The notes beneath the pieces were generated by a model that had not been told where the DNA came from, made no database searches, and worked only from the letters and a program-made list of their open reading frames with translations. This document shows positions 23,719 to 32,927 of a stretch of 64,000 nucleotides of DNA, in pieces. Location of the stretch: NCBI GenBank assembly GCA_031404815.1, contig JANNIH010000059.1:1-64000 (forward strand). Reading direction: 5' to 3'. Within the stretch, counting starts at the first letter, position 1. Each line of letters opens with the position of its first letter. The stretch comes from DASYKS01 sp031404815 (lineage in GTDB: Bacteria > Acidobacteriota > Thermoanaerobaculia > Multivoradales > UBA5704). The position numbers and the translations under genes were made by a program.

Positions 23719-25287
23719 TCATTCGATACGGGGTAGGCGCACCTCAATCGTCGCCCCGCCCAAACGTCCTTCGGCCGCGCGGACGCTGCCGCCGTAGCCT
23801 AGGACGATCGCGCGGACGATCGCCAGGCCCAAGCCGGCGTGGGGGCTGGTGGTGCGTCCCTCGGGCCGGGCGGTGAAGAATCGCTCGAAGACGCGCTCGC
23901 GATCGGTTTCGGGGATGCCCGGCCCCTGATCCGAGATCTCGACGCCCACTTCTGTTTCGGTCGAGCGGAGGCGGAGGGAGATTTTGTCGCCCGGCGGCGA
24001 AAAGCTCGCGGCGTTGTCGAGCAGGTTTTCGAACGCCTGGGCGAGGCGGTCGGGGCTGGCGCGGGTCCACAGCTTTTCGTCGGGGGCGTCGAGGTTGAAA
24101 CGGAGTCCGGGGTGGCGGAGCCTGAAGCCCTCGACCAGGCCGGTGAGGAGATCTCGCACGGCCACCCGCTCGGTCGGCTCGGCTTCGAGACGGGCGTCGA
24201 TCGCGGTGATTTCACCGACGCTGCCGAGCAGGCGTTCGAGGCGTGAGATCTCGGCGAGCGCCAGATCGGAGAGGCGCCGGTGCTCTTCCGGCGTGCCTTC
24301 GCCGTCGAGCAGCTCGATCGCGTTGCGGATCGCCGCGAGCGGGTTCTTGAACTCGTGGGCCACGTCGGCGGCGAACGATTCGATGAAGCCGAGGTGGCCC
24401 TCCAATCGGGCGGTCAAGGCTTCGAGCGCGCGGGCCAGCTCGCCGATTTCATCGCGGCGTTTCAGGCCTTGAAAGCGACCGCGAAGCCTGCCCCGGCGAT
24501 CCACCAGATCGGCGGCCTGGGCGGAGAGGCGCGCGAGCGGCCGGCTGATGGTGGTAGAGAGAAGGATCGAGATCAAGATTGCGGCACCGGTCGAGGCGAG
24601 CAGGATCTCGAAGATGCGCAGTCGAACGGCATAGAGGGAGCGCAGCACGCGGACCGTCGATTGGGTCACCACCACGGCGCCGATGATTTCGCCGCTCCCG
24701 CCACTTCCCCGGACGGGGATCGCACTGTGGAGGGTCAGCGACCGTTGGCCGGGCGACCGCTCAACGCCTCCGCCGTAGCGGCCGGAAAGAGCGGCGGCGA
24801 GCGCTTTCGGCAGCCCGCTCTTTTGCGGGCCGCTGCGTGTGTTGAGCCCCGCCTCGCGCCCTCTGTACAGCGGTTCGGCGAGGCGGAAGAGCGCGGCGCC
24901 CAGGCGGTAGATCGGATTGCGTCGCTCCGGGGAGGCTCGCGCCACTTCATCACCCGGGTCGGTCGATTCGCTGCGATCAGCCGACGGAGGTGGCCTGGGC
25001 GGCGCGGTTCGGCTCGAATCCGCGAGCGGTACGCCGTGGACGCCGTAGATGCGCAGGCGGCTTTCGGTTCGCGCTTCGAGCCGGGCGAGCAGCGCCGCGG
25101 CATCCTCCGCCGTCAGAGTCTCGCGCCCACCGAGCGCCGCCGCAAGCAACCGCCCTTGCTGGACCATCCCTTTCTCTTGCTGGGTGAGCAGCTCGCGCTC
25201 GTAGAGGTCGAGATAGAACAATCCGAAGACCGGCAGGAAGACGAGCAGCAGATTGAACAGCAGGAGCCGGGTCGAAAGGCGGAACAT
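23719..25287 (-). CDS. Sensor histidine kinase, CreC-like
   Basis: A 522-residue membrane kinase. A first membrane segment (LLLFNLLLVFLPVFGLFY) and a second (FEILLASTGAAILISILL) enclose a periplasmic sensor domain. HAMP follows, then the DHp motif FAADVAHEFKNPLAAIRNAIE, whose first His is the phosphorylation site, and the HATPase blocks (ENLLDNAASFSPP, DQGPGIP, GLGLAIVRAI). ATG 25287 overlaps the regulator stop (TGATG), so the pair is coupled. The creD homologue divergently placed next to the regulator suggests a CreBC-type system, which in enterobacteria responds to growth conditions and peptidoglycan stress. Confidence 0.85.
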   Translation of the reverse strand: MFRLSTRLLLFNLLLVFLPVFGLFYLDLYERELLTQQEKGMVQQGRLLAAALGGRETLTAEDAAALLARLEARTESRLRIYGVHGVPLADSSRTAPPRPPPSADRSESTDPGDEVARASPERRNPIYRLGAALFRLAEPLYRGREAGLNTRSGPQKSGLPKALAAALSGRYGGGVERSPGQRSLTLHSAIPVRGSGGSGEIIGAVVVTQSTVRVLRSLYAVRLRIFEILLASTGAAILISILLSTTISRPLARLSAQAADLVDRRGRLRGRFQGLKRRDEIGELARALEALTARLEGHLGFIESFAADVAHEFKNPLAAIRNAIELLDGEGTPEEHRRLSDLALAEISRLERLLGSVGEITAIDARLEAEPTERVAVRDLLTGLVEGFRLRHPGLRFNLDAPDEKLWTRASPDRLAQAFENLLDNAASFSPPGDKISLRLRSTETEVGVEISDQGPGIPETDRERVFERFFTARPEGRTTSPHAGLGLAIVRAIVLGYGGSVRAAEGRLGGATIEVRLPRIE

Positions 25288-26000
25288 CACTCCGGTTCCC
25301 GCAGGCGATAGCCGAGGCCATACACGGTCTCGATCGCCTCGGCTCCTTCGGGGTCCGCTTCGGCGAGCTTCTTCCTCAGGCGCTTGATGTGGCTGTCGAT
25401 CGTCCGCTCGCTGACGTAGGCGTCGTAGGGGTAGCCGTCCTGCATCAGCTGGGCGCGGGTTTTGACGTGACCGGGCCGGCGGGCGAGCGCCTGGAGCAGG
25501 GTGAACTCGGTGACCGTGAGGTCGAGCGGCGTTCCGCCGGAACGCGCGCGGTAGCGCTTCGGGTCGAGCGTCAACGGTCCCACGTGGAGCAGTTGCTCGG
25601 GCTCCTCCGGTTCCGCGGCGAGCGCCGCGCGGCGGAGCAGTACCTTCACCCGCGCGGCCAGCTCGCGGATCGAGAACGGCTTGCACAGGTAGTCGTCGGC
25701 GCCCAGCTCCAGACCGAGCACCCGGTCGAACTCCTCGTCGCGCGAGGTGACGAAGAGGATCGGCAGCCGCTCGGAGAGCGCGCGCAGGCGTCGGCAGAGC
25801 TCGCGCCCATCGAGGCCCGGCAGAAGGATGTCGAGGATCGCGAGGTCGGGCAGCCCGCGCTCGAACGATTGCCAGGCCGCGAGACCGTCGCCGTAGGGCT
25901 CCACCCGGTACCCCTCGCGGGAAAGCGCCGTGCGCATCGTTTCACGGACGCCTTCTTCGTCTTCGACCAGCGCGATCCGGGCTCCCGTTTGCGGCGTCAT
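25287..26000 (-). CDS. OmpR/PhoB-family response regulator, CreB-like
   Basis: A 237-residue regulator. The receiver domain has acidic DE in ALVEDEEG, phospho-Asp in LAILDILLPGLDG and Lys in DDYLCKPFS. The C-terminal winged helix ends RTIDSHIKRLRKKLAE...TVYGLGYRL. ATG 26000 gives the normal family length. It probably controls the divergent creD gene; a direct repeat with 11-bp period lies in the shared intergenic region. Confidence 0.85.
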   Translation of the reverse strand: MTPQTGARIALVEDEEGVRETMRTALSREGYRVEPYGDGLAAWQSFERGLPDLAILDILLPGLDGRELCRRLRALSERLPILFVTSRDEEFDRVLGLELGADDYLCKPFSIRELAARVKVLLRRAALAAEPEEPEQLLHVGPLTLDPKRYRARSGGTPLDLTVTEFTLLQALARRPGHVKTRAQLMQDGYPYDAYVSERTIDSHIKRLRKKLAEADPEGAEAIETVYGLGYRLREPE

Positions 26001-26039
26001 GGCGGGCACTTTAGCCCAGCGCTTCGGCCGTTTCGCCGG

Positions 26040-26057
26040 TCGCCACATTTTCGCCAC
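26040..26057. promoter_or_regulatory. Candidate response-regulator operator (11-bp direct repeat)
   Basis: TCGCCAC at 26040-26046 is repeated at 26051-26057 with exactly 11 bp between starts; a related TCGCCGG lies at 26033-26039. OmpR-family regulators bind such one-turn direct repeats, and the E. coli cre-tag has the same 11-bp period. It lies between the divergent regulator and creD genes. Binding is inferred. Confidence 0.5.
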
Positions 26058-26174
26058 GATCTTCCTCTCTTGCGCCATCGAGCCGCCGCGACCGCTCCCC
26101 GGCGGCGCGGTCGAATGGTCTCGAGCTCGGGCGCCCGGCACTTCGCCGGGCGAGATCTTGGAGGGATTTTTAAA

Positions 26175-27593
26175 ATGTTCGAAGTCGAGCGGCGGCGGAC
26201 CTGGCGCGATTCGAAGATGGTGAAAGTGATCGGTGTGGGAATTCTGGTGCTGCTGTTGCTGATTCCGCTCGCGATGGTCCGGGGCCTGGTGAGCGAGCGC
26301 CAAGAGAGGCAGCTTTCGGTCGAGCGGGATCTCGCGGCGATCTGGGGCGCCGCGCAGACGGTGGGCGGGCCGGTCCTGTCGATTCCCTACGACTCGCTCT
26401 GCGAGGTCCAGACGGCGGCGACGAACAGGCAGGTGATCACCTCGTTTCAGCCGTGCGAGAAGCTCGGTCACTTTCTGCCCGAGACGCTTCGGATCGACGG
26501 CCCGGTGAAGCCGGAGGTCCGCTCGCGTGGGATCTTCGACGTCGTGGTCTATCGGACCGACCTGCGCCTCCAAGGCACGTTTGCGCCGCCCCGCTTTGAG
26601 GACCTGTCGACCGAGGCCTCCCTCGGGTCGGGGCCGATCGGCACCGTCCATTGGGAACGCGCCTCATTAGGGATCGGAATTCCTGACCTTCGGGGGATCC
26701 GCGGCCGGGTGGATCTCGACTGGCAGGGGAAGCGGGTGCCGTTCGCGCCCGGCGTGGCCGATCCGAGCCTCTGGACCTCCGGACTTCGCGCGCCGCTTCG
26801 CCTCGACGGGGCGGCGGGAAAGCCCGCGGCGGGAGGGCGCATCCCGTTTTCTTTGAGCGTCAGCCTCGCGGGTTCGAGCGGCCTGCGCGTCTTGCCGTTC
26901 GGCCGCCAAACCGGCCTGGCGCTCCGATCCACCTGGGCGAGCCCGAGCTTTTCCGGCGCGTTCCTTCCGGATACCCGGCGCGTGGGTGAGGACGGTTTCA
27001 ACGCCACCTGGAACGTCTCGTACTATGGCCGGAGCTTCCCGCAGAGCTGGTCCTCGTCGCAGACCGGAAACCTTGCCGCGGAGATCGCCGGCTCCTCCTT
27101 TGGCGTCGATTTCGTCCAGCCGGTCGACGTCTACCAGCAGACCGAGCGCTCGGTGAAATACGGCGCGCTGTTTCTGGTGCTCACGTTCGTGACGTTCTTC
27201 CTGTTCGAGCTGTTCCAGCCGATCCGCGTCCACCCGGTGCAATACCTGATGGTTGGCTCGGCGCTCTGCCTCTTCTACGTGCTGCTCCTGTCAATCGCCG
27301 AACAGGTCGCGTTCGGCATCGCCTACCTGGTGGCAGGGGGGGCCACGGTCGCCCTTCTGGGCCTGTACGCCGCGGCGGTGTTGCGCGGCATCCAACGGGC
27401 GGTCCTCTTCGCCGGGGTGCTCGGGCTGCTCTACGGCTATCTCTATGTTTTGCTCCAGGCCGAGGACTATGCGCTGCTGCTCGGGTCAATCGGGCTGTTC
27501 CTGATTCTCGCGCTGGTGATGCTGATCACCCGGCGGGTCGATTGGTATGGAGGCGGGGTGGCGCCGGTTAAGGCCGCGATCGAAGGCGCCTGA
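26175..27593 (+). CDS. creD: CreD-like inner membrane protein
   Basis: A 472-residue membrane protein of the CreD family. One membrane segment (VIGVGILVLLLLIPLAMV) is followed by a large periplasmic beta-rich domain with SFSGAFLPDTRRV and GFNATWNVSYYGRSFPQSW. At least five C-terminal membrane helices come after, starting VKYGALFLVLTFVTFFLFEL. CreD is a CreBC target linked to envelope integrity. GGAGGG precedes ATG 26175. The divergent two-component genes support the assignment. Confidence 0.9.
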   Translation: MFEVERRRTWRDSKMVKVIGVGILVLLLLIPLAMVRGLVSERQERQLSVERDLAAIWGAAQTVGGPVLSIPYDSLCEVQTAATNRQVITSFQPCEKLGHFLPETLRIDGPVKPEVRSRGIFDVVVYRTDLRLQGTFAPPRFEDLSTEASLGSGPIGTVHWERASLGIGIPDLRGIRGRVDLDWQGKRVPFAPGVADPSLWTSGLRAPLRLDGAAGKPAAGGRIPFSLSVSLAGSSGLRVLPFGRQTGLALRSTWASPSFSGAFLPDTRRVGEDGFNATWNVSYYGRSFPQSWSSSQTGNLAAEIAGSSFGVDFVQPVDVYQQTERSVKYGALFLVLTFVTFFLFELFQPIRVHPVQYLMVGSALCLFYVLLLSIAEQVAFGIAYLVAGGATVALLGLYAAAVLRGIQRAVLFAGVLGLLYGYLYVLLQAEDYALLLGSIGLFLILALVMLITRRVDWYGGGVAPVKAAIEGA

Positions 27594-27667
27594 GGGATCG
27601 GGAACGGACCGAACGCGTAGAATGCCCGCCGGCCGGCCCGATTCGAGGACGGAGGAGGGGGACGCGG

Positions 27668-28438
27668 ATGTTCGGCATTGACGAATGGCTGGTGGGGCAG
27701 CACGCTTCCGGAGCGATGGCGCTGCTCGTGGCACTTCTGCTCGGGCTCCGCCACGCCACCGATCCGGATCACCTGACGGCGGTCTCGACGCTGGTCCTGT
27801 CCGACCGGCGCCAGGGGACCAAGCAGGCGACCCGGCTCGGGTTGGTCTGGGGTTTGGGGCATGCGACCACGCTGTTCGCGTTCGGGCTGCCGGTGATCCT
27901 GTTCCGAAGCTTTTTGCCGGACGGGGTGCAGGCGGCGGCCGAGGTCGCAATCGGCTTCGTGATCATCGCACTGGCGGTTCGCCTCCTGGTGCGCTGGCGA
28001 CGGGGGGCGTTTCATTCCCATCTGCACGACCATGAGGGGCACGCACACGCCCATCCGCACGCGCACGAGCTGCGCGCTGCGGCCGAGCATGCTGAGGCTC
28101 ACGCCCATGGGCACCGCCATGGCGAAACGCTCGGCCGCTCGCCGCTCGCCGCGTTCGGGATCGGGATGTTGCATGGCGTCGGCGGCTCGGCGGCGGTCGG
28201 CGTGCTGCTGGTCGGCGCGGTCGCGGGGCGTGGCGAAGGGGTGATCGCGCTCTTTCTCTTCGCCGCGGCGACGGCCATCTCGATGGCGCTGGTCTCGTCC
28301 GCGGTCGGTTACGCCCTGGCGCGCGGACCGGTCTCTCGGCGGGTGGTCTCGTGGGTGCCGCTCTTCGGGGTGTCCGGAGTGCTATTCGGTCTCTGGTACG
28401 CGGTCGACGCGCTCCGCTGTCTCGGCGGCACGTCGTAA
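27668..28438 (+). CDS. NiCoT-type nickel/cobalt transporter
   Basis: A 256-residue, six- to eight-helix membrane protein. The first block GLRHATDPDH is the hallmark RHAxDxDH metal motif of the NiCoT/UreH/RcnA superfamily. A cytoplasmic His-rich loop (HSHLHDHEGHAHAHPHAHE, then HAHGHRHGE) probably stores or senses metal, and GIGMLHGVGGSAAVG is the second conserved block. ATG 27668 has a strong GGAGGAGG upstream. Whether it imports or exports Ni/Co cannot be decided; no nickel enzyme is seen nearby. Confidence 0.8.
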   Translation: MFGIDEWLVGQHASGAMALLVALLLGLRHATDPDHLTAVSTLVLSDRRQGTKQATRLGLVWGLGHATTLFAFGLPVILFRSFLPDGVQAAAEVAIGFVIIALAVRLLVRWRRGAFHSHLHDHEGHAHAHPHAHELRAAAEHAEAHAHGHRHGETLGRSPLAAFGIGMLHGVGGSAAVGVLLVGAVAGRGEGVIALFLFAAATAISMALVSSAVGYALARGPVSRRVVSWVPLFGVSGVLFGLWYAVDALRCLGGTS

Positions 28439-28462
28439 GGCGCCCAACTGAAAGTCCGGGCG

Positions 28463-28493
28463 AAAAAGCAAAACGCCCCGAAAGATCGGGGCG
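28463..28493 (-). terminator. Rho-independent terminator
   Basis: An 8-bp stem CGCCCCGA (28474-28481) / TCGGGGCG (28486-28493) with loop AAGA is followed on the minus strand by TTTTGCTTTTT (28473-28463). It terminates the secreted-protein gene ending at 28533 and, as a hairpin, may also serve the convergent transporter gene. Confidence 0.8.
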
Positions 28494-28532
28494 CCGGGGG
28501 AATCGTGGCACTCGAGGGCGCCGAGGCGGTAC

Positions 28533-28934
28533 TTACTTCTCCTCTCCCTCTCCCTCTCCCTCTTCCTCTTCTTCGCCTTCGGAATTGACCTGGCAGGCGA
28601 CGAGCTCCTTGCTGGTGATCGTCCAGGTCCCCTTTCCACCGCAGATGTCGACGGCTTGAACGACGCACTCGTCTCCGTCTTCGTCCACGAGCTTGACGTC
28701 GTAGGTGTCGCAGGGGATTTCGGTCAGCTTGAAGTTCTCGCCCGTGCCGATGACTTCTTCGCTAAGCTGGTCCGCACCCCATTTGTCGGTGTCGGCCGGC
28801 GAAAGAAAGAACTGGTGAATTTCCCACTCGCTCTGGTTGGCAACGGTCACGGTGGCATTCTTGGCGGCGGCGACGGAAGGGATACTGAAGGCGAGAGCGC
28901 ACAGGGCGCCGACGAAAAGCGCAGACTTCTTCAA
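28533..28934 (-). CDS. Secreted protein with acidic tail, unknown
   Basis: A 133-residue protein starting at TTG 28934, chosen because AAAGGAG lies seven bases upstream and it gives a regular signal peptide (LKKSALFVGALCALAFSIPSVAAA). The mature domain starts TVTVANQSEWEIHQFFLSPA and has four cysteines (IPCDTYD, DECVVQ, DICGGKG, VACQVN). The end is a run of Glu and Gly encoded by a CTCTCC-type microsatellite. Similar secreted domains occur in other bacteria, but I cannot name a function. A terminator follows directly. Confidence 0.65.
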   Translation of the reverse strand: MKKSALFVGALCALAFSIPSVAAAKNATVTVANQSEWEIHQFFLSPADTDKWGADQLSEEVIGTGENFKLTEIPCDTYDVKLVDEDGDECVVQAVDICGGKGTWTITSKELVACQVNSEGEEEEEGEGEGEEK

Positions 28935-28996
28935 GGGAAATCTCCTTTCGGGGTAGAGCATAAGAATACCACGGCCGCGCGGTAGAATTCAGGGCG

Positions 28997-31768
28997 ATGT
29001 GGCCTACCCTGCGTACTTTCGTCCTCACTCTCCTCTTCTCCTCCCCGGTCCTTCCACAGGTCCCAGACATTCAGCCTCCCCCGGTGCGCTTTTCCGTGCC
29101 GATCGAGGTCGTTGGGCCGAAAGGCCGGCCGGTTCCGGACCTTGGGGCCGCGGATCTTACGCTGACGGTCGGCGGTGCTCCTTGGGCGATCGGCGGTCTC
29201 ACCGCTCCGCGCGCCGCCGAGCCCTGGCGGATCGTGCTCTATTTCGATCGCATCCTCTCGGGCACGCGCTCCTTGCGCGCCGCTGCGGATGCGCTGATCG
29301 AGCAGCTGCCGGCGCTCGTGGTTTTGGGTGAGGTCGAGCTGGTGATCGCCGAGCCGGAGCCGCGGGAGGTCGTGCCGCCCACGCGGTCGGCCGCAGCGCT
29401 CGAAGAGGCGCTCGCCCAGATCTTCCTGAGTGCCGAAGGGCGCGACGATCTCCGCCAGGCCCGCGCCCGCTTTGCCGCGAAGTTGGAGGGAGGATCGGCC
29501 GGAGGGCGCGAAGGGGCGGATGCCGCGGAGGCGTTGGCTGCCGAAGAGCGGACGGCTCTGCGGCAGCAGGATCGTTGGCTCGACCTCTTGGCACGTTCGC
29601 CGCTCCCGCCGGGAGCGGTTGAAGAGGGAGCGCGCGCGTTGATCCTGGTGAGCGACGGCTACGACCTCGATCCAGCACCCGCCTACGGCGTGCGTCGTTC
29701 GGTCGTGCCGCCGCTTGTGCGGGCGTCTAGCGCGATGGCGCGCGCCGCCGCAGAGCTGGGTTGGAGCGTGTTCGTGCTTCGGCTCGGCGACGAGAAACTG
29801 CCCGACCCGAGGCGTTGGTCTCTCGATCCGGCGCGCGGAGGGGTTCGGGTCCGGCTTCCGGAGTCGGGGCCTGCCGCCGTGGCGGGGCCGGCGCTGCCGG
29901 TGCTCGTCGATCCGGCGGTACCGCTCGCCGCTCTGGCTCAGGCGACCGGCGCCGCGATGGCCCGGGAGCGGGCGGAGGTCGGTGCGTTGGTCGCTTCGCT
30001 CGGGCGGCGGCAATGGATTTCGTGGGACGCCCCGCCGCTTTCACCCGGAAGCTCGGTGGCGATCGAAGTGCGCGCGAAGCTCGCCGAGCGGTCGGTGCGG
30101 GCTCCCGCTTGGGTTGGCTCAGGAATGCCGGCCGAGGTGGCGGCGGCGCGCGGGCGGGCGCTTCTTTCCGGCGAGGATCTTAGCGGCGATTTCGACCTGC
30201 GGGCGATCGAGACCGGCGCACCGGCCGATCCGTCGGCCGGCGCCGCCGCCCCCGGAGTCAACAGGGGTCTCCCGACGGGAATCGAAGCGCGGATCGAGCC
30301 GCTTGAGGGCGACCCGACGCTGCGCTTCACGCGGCTCGTCGATCTGTTCGCGGCTCCCGAAGTGCTCGCGGCGCCGGAGCGCACGACGGGCGGCGGCGCC
30401 TCGGAGGACGGATCCCTGGAAGGCGGCGCGCCGGTGCAAGTCGTCGCCTGGCCGGTAGGGAACCTGGTGGGTGGGGGCGCGCGCGGGGGAGTCTTGGTCG
30501 CCGACGATCCGGCGACCGGCCGGCTCGGTGCGGTGCTCATCGAACGCCAGGAACCAGCGGCGGCGGTGATTGCCGAGGTCGAAACGGCGGGACCGCCGCC
30601 GGGCCGGGGAACCACCGCGCCTTCGAGCCGCCCGAAGGGCGGCCTCGCGGTGCGCATCCTCAGGCCGTTGCCCGGCAAAGCGGACGGTCCGGTCGAAGTG
30701 GAAGCCGAAGTGAAGACGCCGACCGATGCGCGGCTCGATCGGGTCGAGTTCTTCTGGAACGACGAGCTCGCGGCGACCGCCTATCAGCCGCCGTTCCGGC
30801 GTGCCGTACCGGTCCCCCGCGGCGGGCCGGTCGGCTTTCTGCGCGTCGCTGCGCGTTTGGCCGATGGCACCGTGGTCGATGATGCGGTGCTGATGAACGC
30901 GGGTGCCTCTGGCGAGCGGGTGGACGTTCGGCTGGTCGAAGTGCCGGTGGTGGTCACCGATCGCGCCGGTCGGCCGGTGCGCGGTCTGGTGCGCAGCGAT
31001 TTTCGTCTGAAGAGGAACGGGGTGGCCCAAGAGATCGCAGGTTTCGCGGACGCGGGCGACCTGCCGCTCACGCTCGCGCTCGCGGTCGATTCTTCGGCCA
31101 GCATGTTCCTCAAATTGCCGCGCGTGGAGCGGGCGGCGCGCTCACTGCTGCTCGAAGCGCTCAACCCCAGAGATAGGGCTCTGCTGGTCGATTTCGACAG
31201 CGTGCCGCGGCTGGTGGCACGGCCGACCCGCGATCTGGCCGGCGTCGCCAACGCGCTCTCCTCGTTGCGCGCCGATGGCGGCACGGCGCTCTGGAGCGCG
31301 GTGGTCTTTGGGCTGCGCGAGCTAGGCGGGGTCGCCGGCCGCAAAGCGCTGGTGGTCTATTCCGACGGCGTCGGCGAGGAGGACCCGACCTCCTATAGCG
31401 AATGTCTGCGGGCGGCGCGCGCGAGCCGGGTGCCGGTCTATCTGATCCTCTCGTCCAGCGTCTCCGCCCGGCGGGCCGGTTCGCTATTGCGCGAGCCGCT
31501 CGGCGAGAAGCTCGATCGGCTCGCCCGCGCAACCGGGGGTGCCGCGATCTTTCTGGACGCGAGCTTGGGGGCCGATCCCGGTTCGGACAGCGATCTTTCG
31601 GCTGTGTATCGAGGCATCCTCGCCGAGCTGCGCAGCCAATACCTGCTCACCTTCTATCCTCCGGAAGGGAGCGGCGAATCGTGGCAGAACCTCGACCTCG
31701 AAGTCCGGAAGCCGGGCCTTTCGGCGCGCGCGCTGGAGGGGTATACGCCTCGTCGTTGGGTCCCTTGA
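28997..31768 (+). CDS. VWFA-related acidobacterial-type secreted protein
   Basis: A 923-residue exported protein with a short signal peptide (MWPTLRTFVLTLLFSSPVLP). The N-terminal half has one degenerate VWFA-related copy (PIEVVGPKGRPVPDLGAADL, VLYFDRILSGTRSL). The C-terminal half has a complete one: VRLVEVPVVVTDRAGRPVRG, LKRNGVAQEI, the MIDAS motif AVDSSASM and ELRSQYLLTFYPP near the end. This fits the VWFA-related domain typical of Acidobacteria. A Big-like strand segment (FWNDELAATAYQPPF) separates the two. Such proteins are probably surface or periplasmic adhesion or scaffold proteins; the ligand is unknown. Confidence 0.85.
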   Translation: MWPTLRTFVLTLLFSSPVLPQVPDIQPPPVRFSVPIEVVGPKGRPVPDLGAADLTLTVGGAPWAIGGLTAPRAAEPWRIVLYFDRILSGTRSLRAAADALIEQLPALVVLGEVELVIAEPEPREVVPPTRSAAALEEALAQIFLSAEGRDDLRQARARFAAKLEGGSAGGREGADAAEALAAEERTALRQQDRWLDLLARSPLPPGAVEEGARALILVSDGYDLDPAPAYGVRRSVVPPLVRASSAMARAAAELGWSVFVLRLGDEKLPDPRRWSLDPARGGVRVRLPESGPAAVAGPALPVLVDPAVPLAALAQATGAAMARERAEVGALVASLGRRQWISWDAPPLSPGSSVAIEVRAKLAERSVRAPAWVGSGMPAEVAAARGRALLSGEDLSGDFDLRAIETGAPADPSAGAAAPGVNRGLPTGIEARIEPLEGDPTLRFTRLVDLFAAPEVLAAPERTTGGGASEDGSLEGGAPVQVVAWPVGNLVGGGARGGVLVADDPATGRLGAVLIERQEPAAAVIAEVETAGPPPGRGTTAPSSRPKGGLAVRILRPLPGKADGPVEVEAEVKTPTDARLDRVEFFWNDELAATAYQPPFRRAVPVPRGGPVGFLRVAARLADGTVVDDAVLMNAGASGERVDVRLVEVPVVVTDRAGRPVRGLVRSDFRLKRNGVAQEIAGFADAGDLPLTLALAVDSSASMFLKLPRVERAARSLLLEALNPRDRALLVDFDSVPRLVARPTRDLAGVANALSSLRADGGTALWSAVVFGLRELGGVAGRKALVVYSDGVGEEDPTSYSECLRAARASRVPVYLILSSSVSARRAGSLLREPLGEKLDRLARATGGAAIFLDASLGADPGSDSDLSAVYRGILAELRSQYLLTFYPPEGSGESWQNLDLEVRKPGLSARALEGYTPRRWVP

Positions 31769-31779
31769 GATAGACCGAG

Positions 31780-32376
31780 TCACCGACTCACCTCCACCCG
31801 CCGAAAGCACGAGAGCAGGTGATCGTTCACTACGCCGACGGCCTGAAGATAAGCGTAGATGATGGTCGGACCGACGAAGCGGAAACCGCGGCGTTTCAAG
31901 TCTTTGGAGATCTGTTCAGCGAGCGGAGTCTGGGCGGGCACGTCTTTGAGCGTGAGAGGGGCGTTCCTGACCGGCCGGCCCTCGACGAAGCTCCAGAGAT
32001 AGGCCGCGAACGAGCCCCTTTCTCGCTGCACGGCGAGGAAGGCCCGCGCGTTGTCGAGTGTCGATTCGATCTTCAAGCGGTTGCGGACGACCCGTGAGTC
32101 GTCGAGCAAGCGTAGGACGTCCTCGGGGCCGAAGCGGGCGACCGCTTGCGGGTCGAAATCGGCGAACGCCGCGCGGTAGCCGGCCCGTTTGCGCAAGATG
32201 GTGATCCAGGCGAGGCCCGCCTGCGCCCCTTCGAGAGTGAGCATCTCGAACAGCAGGCGGTCGTCGTGGACCGGTACGCCCCAATCCCGGTCGTGGTACG
32301 CGATGTATTCGGGCGCGCCGAGGCACCAGTCGCAGCGAACGAGGTCGGTCGGGGTCTCGATCGGTTTCGCGCTCAT
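31780..32376 (-). CDS. tag: DNA-3-methyladenine glycosylase I
   Basis: A 198-residue Tag-family base excision glycosylase that removes 3-methyladenine from alkylated DNA. The start RCDWCLGAPEYIAYHDRDWG holds the zinc-binding Cys and the YHDxEWG-like block. LLFEMLTLEGAQAGLAWITI is the conserved active-site helix with Glu, and the C-terminus GPTIIYAYLQAVGVVNDHLLSCF supplies His/Cys ligands. It is convergent with the VWA gene and has a monocistronic appearance. Confidence 0.93.
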   Translation of the reverse strand: MSAKPIETPTDLVRCDWCLGAPEYIAYHDRDWGVPVHDDRLLFEMLTLEGAQAGLAWITILRKRAGYRAAFADFDPQAVARFGPEDVLRLLDDSRVVRNRLKIESTLDNARAFLAVQRERGSFAAYLWSFVEGRPVRNAPLTLKDVPAQTPLAEQISKDLKRRGFRFVGPTIIYAYLQAVGVVNDHLLSCFRRVEVSR

Positions 32377-32433
32377 AGGGGGTGGAAGCCTATCGCGCTT
32401 GGGCGCAGGATGCTCCAGAGACTCCGGCGAATG

Positions 32434-32464
32434 GGTTCAATGAACCTATCATTCTCCGTATACT
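32434..32464 (+). promoter_or_regulatory. Promoter with overlapping palindromic operator
   Basis: The palindrome GGTTCA-A-TGAACC (32434-32446) overlaps a candidate -35 TTCAAT (32436-32441). With 17 bp spacing follows -10 TATACT (32459-32464), and the antitoxin gene starts at 32490. This arrangement suits autorepression by the toxin-antitoxin complex, as is usual for such operons. The boxes were assigned by eye. Confidence 0.6.
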
Positions 32465-32489
32465 AAAGGCGACCCGAGGAGGGGTCCGA

Positions 32490-32915
32490 ATGGCCGCTAC
32501 CACGCAATCCATCGTCAGGGCTCTCGGCGGTGCCCATGTCTTCCGCCGACAGGTGAGGGGAGTGGAGGATCTTCTCGAGAGGGTTCGCGCAGGCCTGCCT
32601 TCAGCCGCAGTCGATGAGATCGGGGAACGATTTGGTCTCGATCGCGCCGCTCTTCATGCCCTTCTTCGGCTGTCGACTGCGCACTCGTCCCGAGTCCTCC
32701 TCGACGCCGAGGAGTCGGATCGGTTGGTTCGTTTTGCCAGGATCGCAGCGTTCGCTTCCGATGTCTTAGGCGATGACGCAAAAGCCTCTCGGTGGTTGCA
32801 GCGCCCGAACCGGGCACTCGCCGGCCGCCTGCCGTTGTCGCTCCTCGACACCGATCTGGGGGCTCGCGAAGTGGAGGCCGTTCTCGGTCGGATCGAGCAC
32901 GGCGTTTTCAGCTGA
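32490..32915 (+). CDS. Xre/MbcA/ParS-type antitoxin
   Basis: A 141-residue protein. The N-terminal part has a helix-turn-helix-like segment (VDEIGERFGLDRAALHALLRLS). The C-terminal part is the DUF2384/ParS-MbcA toxin-binding domain: SDRLVRFARIAAFASDVLGD, ASRWLQRPNRALAGRLPLSL and LLDTDLGAREVEAVLGRIEHG. It precedes a RES toxin by 12 bp, the standard pairing. GAGGAGG precedes ATG 32490. It should block the RES active site and repress its own promoter. Confidence 0.9.
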   Translation: MAATTQSIVRALGGAHVFRRQVRGVEDLLERVRAGLPSAAVDEIGERFGLDRAALHALLRLSTAHSSRVLLDAEESDRLVRFARIAAFASDVLGDDAKASRWLQRPNRALAGRLPLSLLDTDLGAREVEAVLGRIEHGVFS

Positions 32916-32927
32916 CACGCCCTCCTG

